A stretch of 64,000 nt of DNA from Chrysopilus asiliformis. Taxonomy: Eukaryota > Arthropoda > Insecta > Diptera > Rhagionidae. Positions 63,828-64,000 of this stretch are shown in pieces. A program made the translations under genes and the position numbers. Positions within the stretch are counted from its first letter, which is position 1. Each line of letters begins with the position of its first letter. The DNA lies in the NCBI GenBank assembly GCA_964034945.1, contig OZ035960.1, positions 25,655,487 through 25,719,486 on the forward strand, written 5' to 3'. Below the pieces are notes generated by a model. It was not told the origin of the DNA, did no database searches, and saw only the letters and a list, made by a program, of their open reading frames with translations.

Positions 63828-64000
63828 TTAACTATGCGCCTTTGAGAAAAATTGCAAATTTAAAGGAAATAAAATTTCCTACATTTTTTTAACGGTTTTT
63901 ATATACCTCTAACGGTTCTTGCAATATTTAAGAAATATTATTTTTCATATACTTTTTCCGAAGCTTTAAACATTGCAGCGGAAAATCATGTGTTATTCAC

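Larger units (their letters stand above)
59457..64000. other. Region upstream of Nrk exon 1
   Basis: 59457-60250 should include Nrk 5' UTR/promoter, but no definite core promoter stands out. A gagagagaga run is at 60234-60246. Beyond it lie a MITE (60919-61067), a GC-richer stretch at about 61270-61870 with one possible exon, another at 62125-62460 without a convincing frame, a (GTCY)n element (62831-63429) and a MITE pair (63585-63827). Confidence 0.4.

Overview
This is a 64-kb piece of a very AT-rich animal nuclear genome. It carries multi-exon protein genes with GT-AG introns, long non-coding stretches and many decayed or miniature transposons. It is almost certainly an insect. Protein resemblance (signal peptide peptidase, Prosbeta4, the Nrk/Ror receptor) and the (GTCY)n-bearing 'mini-me'-like repeats make a dipteran most likely; that placement is inference. 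There are no operons, CRISPR arrays, rRNA genes or convincing tRNA genes.

Layout. 155-1284 (+): Trnau1ap/SECp43, two RRMs, selenocysteine tRNA-associated. 2240-4543 (-): signal peptide peptidase (Spp), the intramembrane aspartyl protease of the ER, tail to tail with Trnau1ap. 4.9-5.9 kb: two palindromic transposons, one inserted into the terminal repeat of the other with a clean 9-bp duplication, filling the gap between Spp and the divergent Prosbeta4 (6113-6845, +; proteasome beta type-2). 6977-8581 (-): Pus10 pseudouridine synthase, convergent with Prosbeta4. 11095-13639 (-): RSPRY1 orthologue (SPRY plus RING), eight exons. 18022-27088 (-): an unfamiliar gene joining an NRF1/Erect-wing-like 'WWPEDIPF' domain to a long Ser/Asn-rich tail with SUMO-interaction-like motifs; its 7-kb intron is packed with transposons including a LINE remnant. 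27.1-33 kb: transposon graveyard with a three-layer nested insertion. 33050-39437 (+): the first 21 exons (1375 codons) of a CABIN1 orthologue; its C-terminal exons are not visible in the window. 41416-59456 (-): Nrk, a Ror-family receptor tyrosine kinase (Frizzled CRD, kringle, TM, kinase), nine exons and 740 residues, with an 11.3-kb first intron. 59.5-64 kb: repeats and one possible small membrane-protein exon.

The genes are ordinary eukaryotic neighbours with no common pathway: RNA biology (Trnau1ap, Pus10), proteolysis and quality control (Spp, Prosbeta4, Rspry1), chromatin/transcription (Cabin1, the NRF1-like gene) and signalling (Nrk). All splice models were built by hand; every junction keeps phase, and total lengths match the known families. 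I did not find a novel multi-gene system. The most unusual items are the NRF1-like/SIM-tail gene, the apparent Cabin1-Nrk antisense nesting, a duplicated splice donor in Cabin1, and several unusually well-preserved transposon nests.
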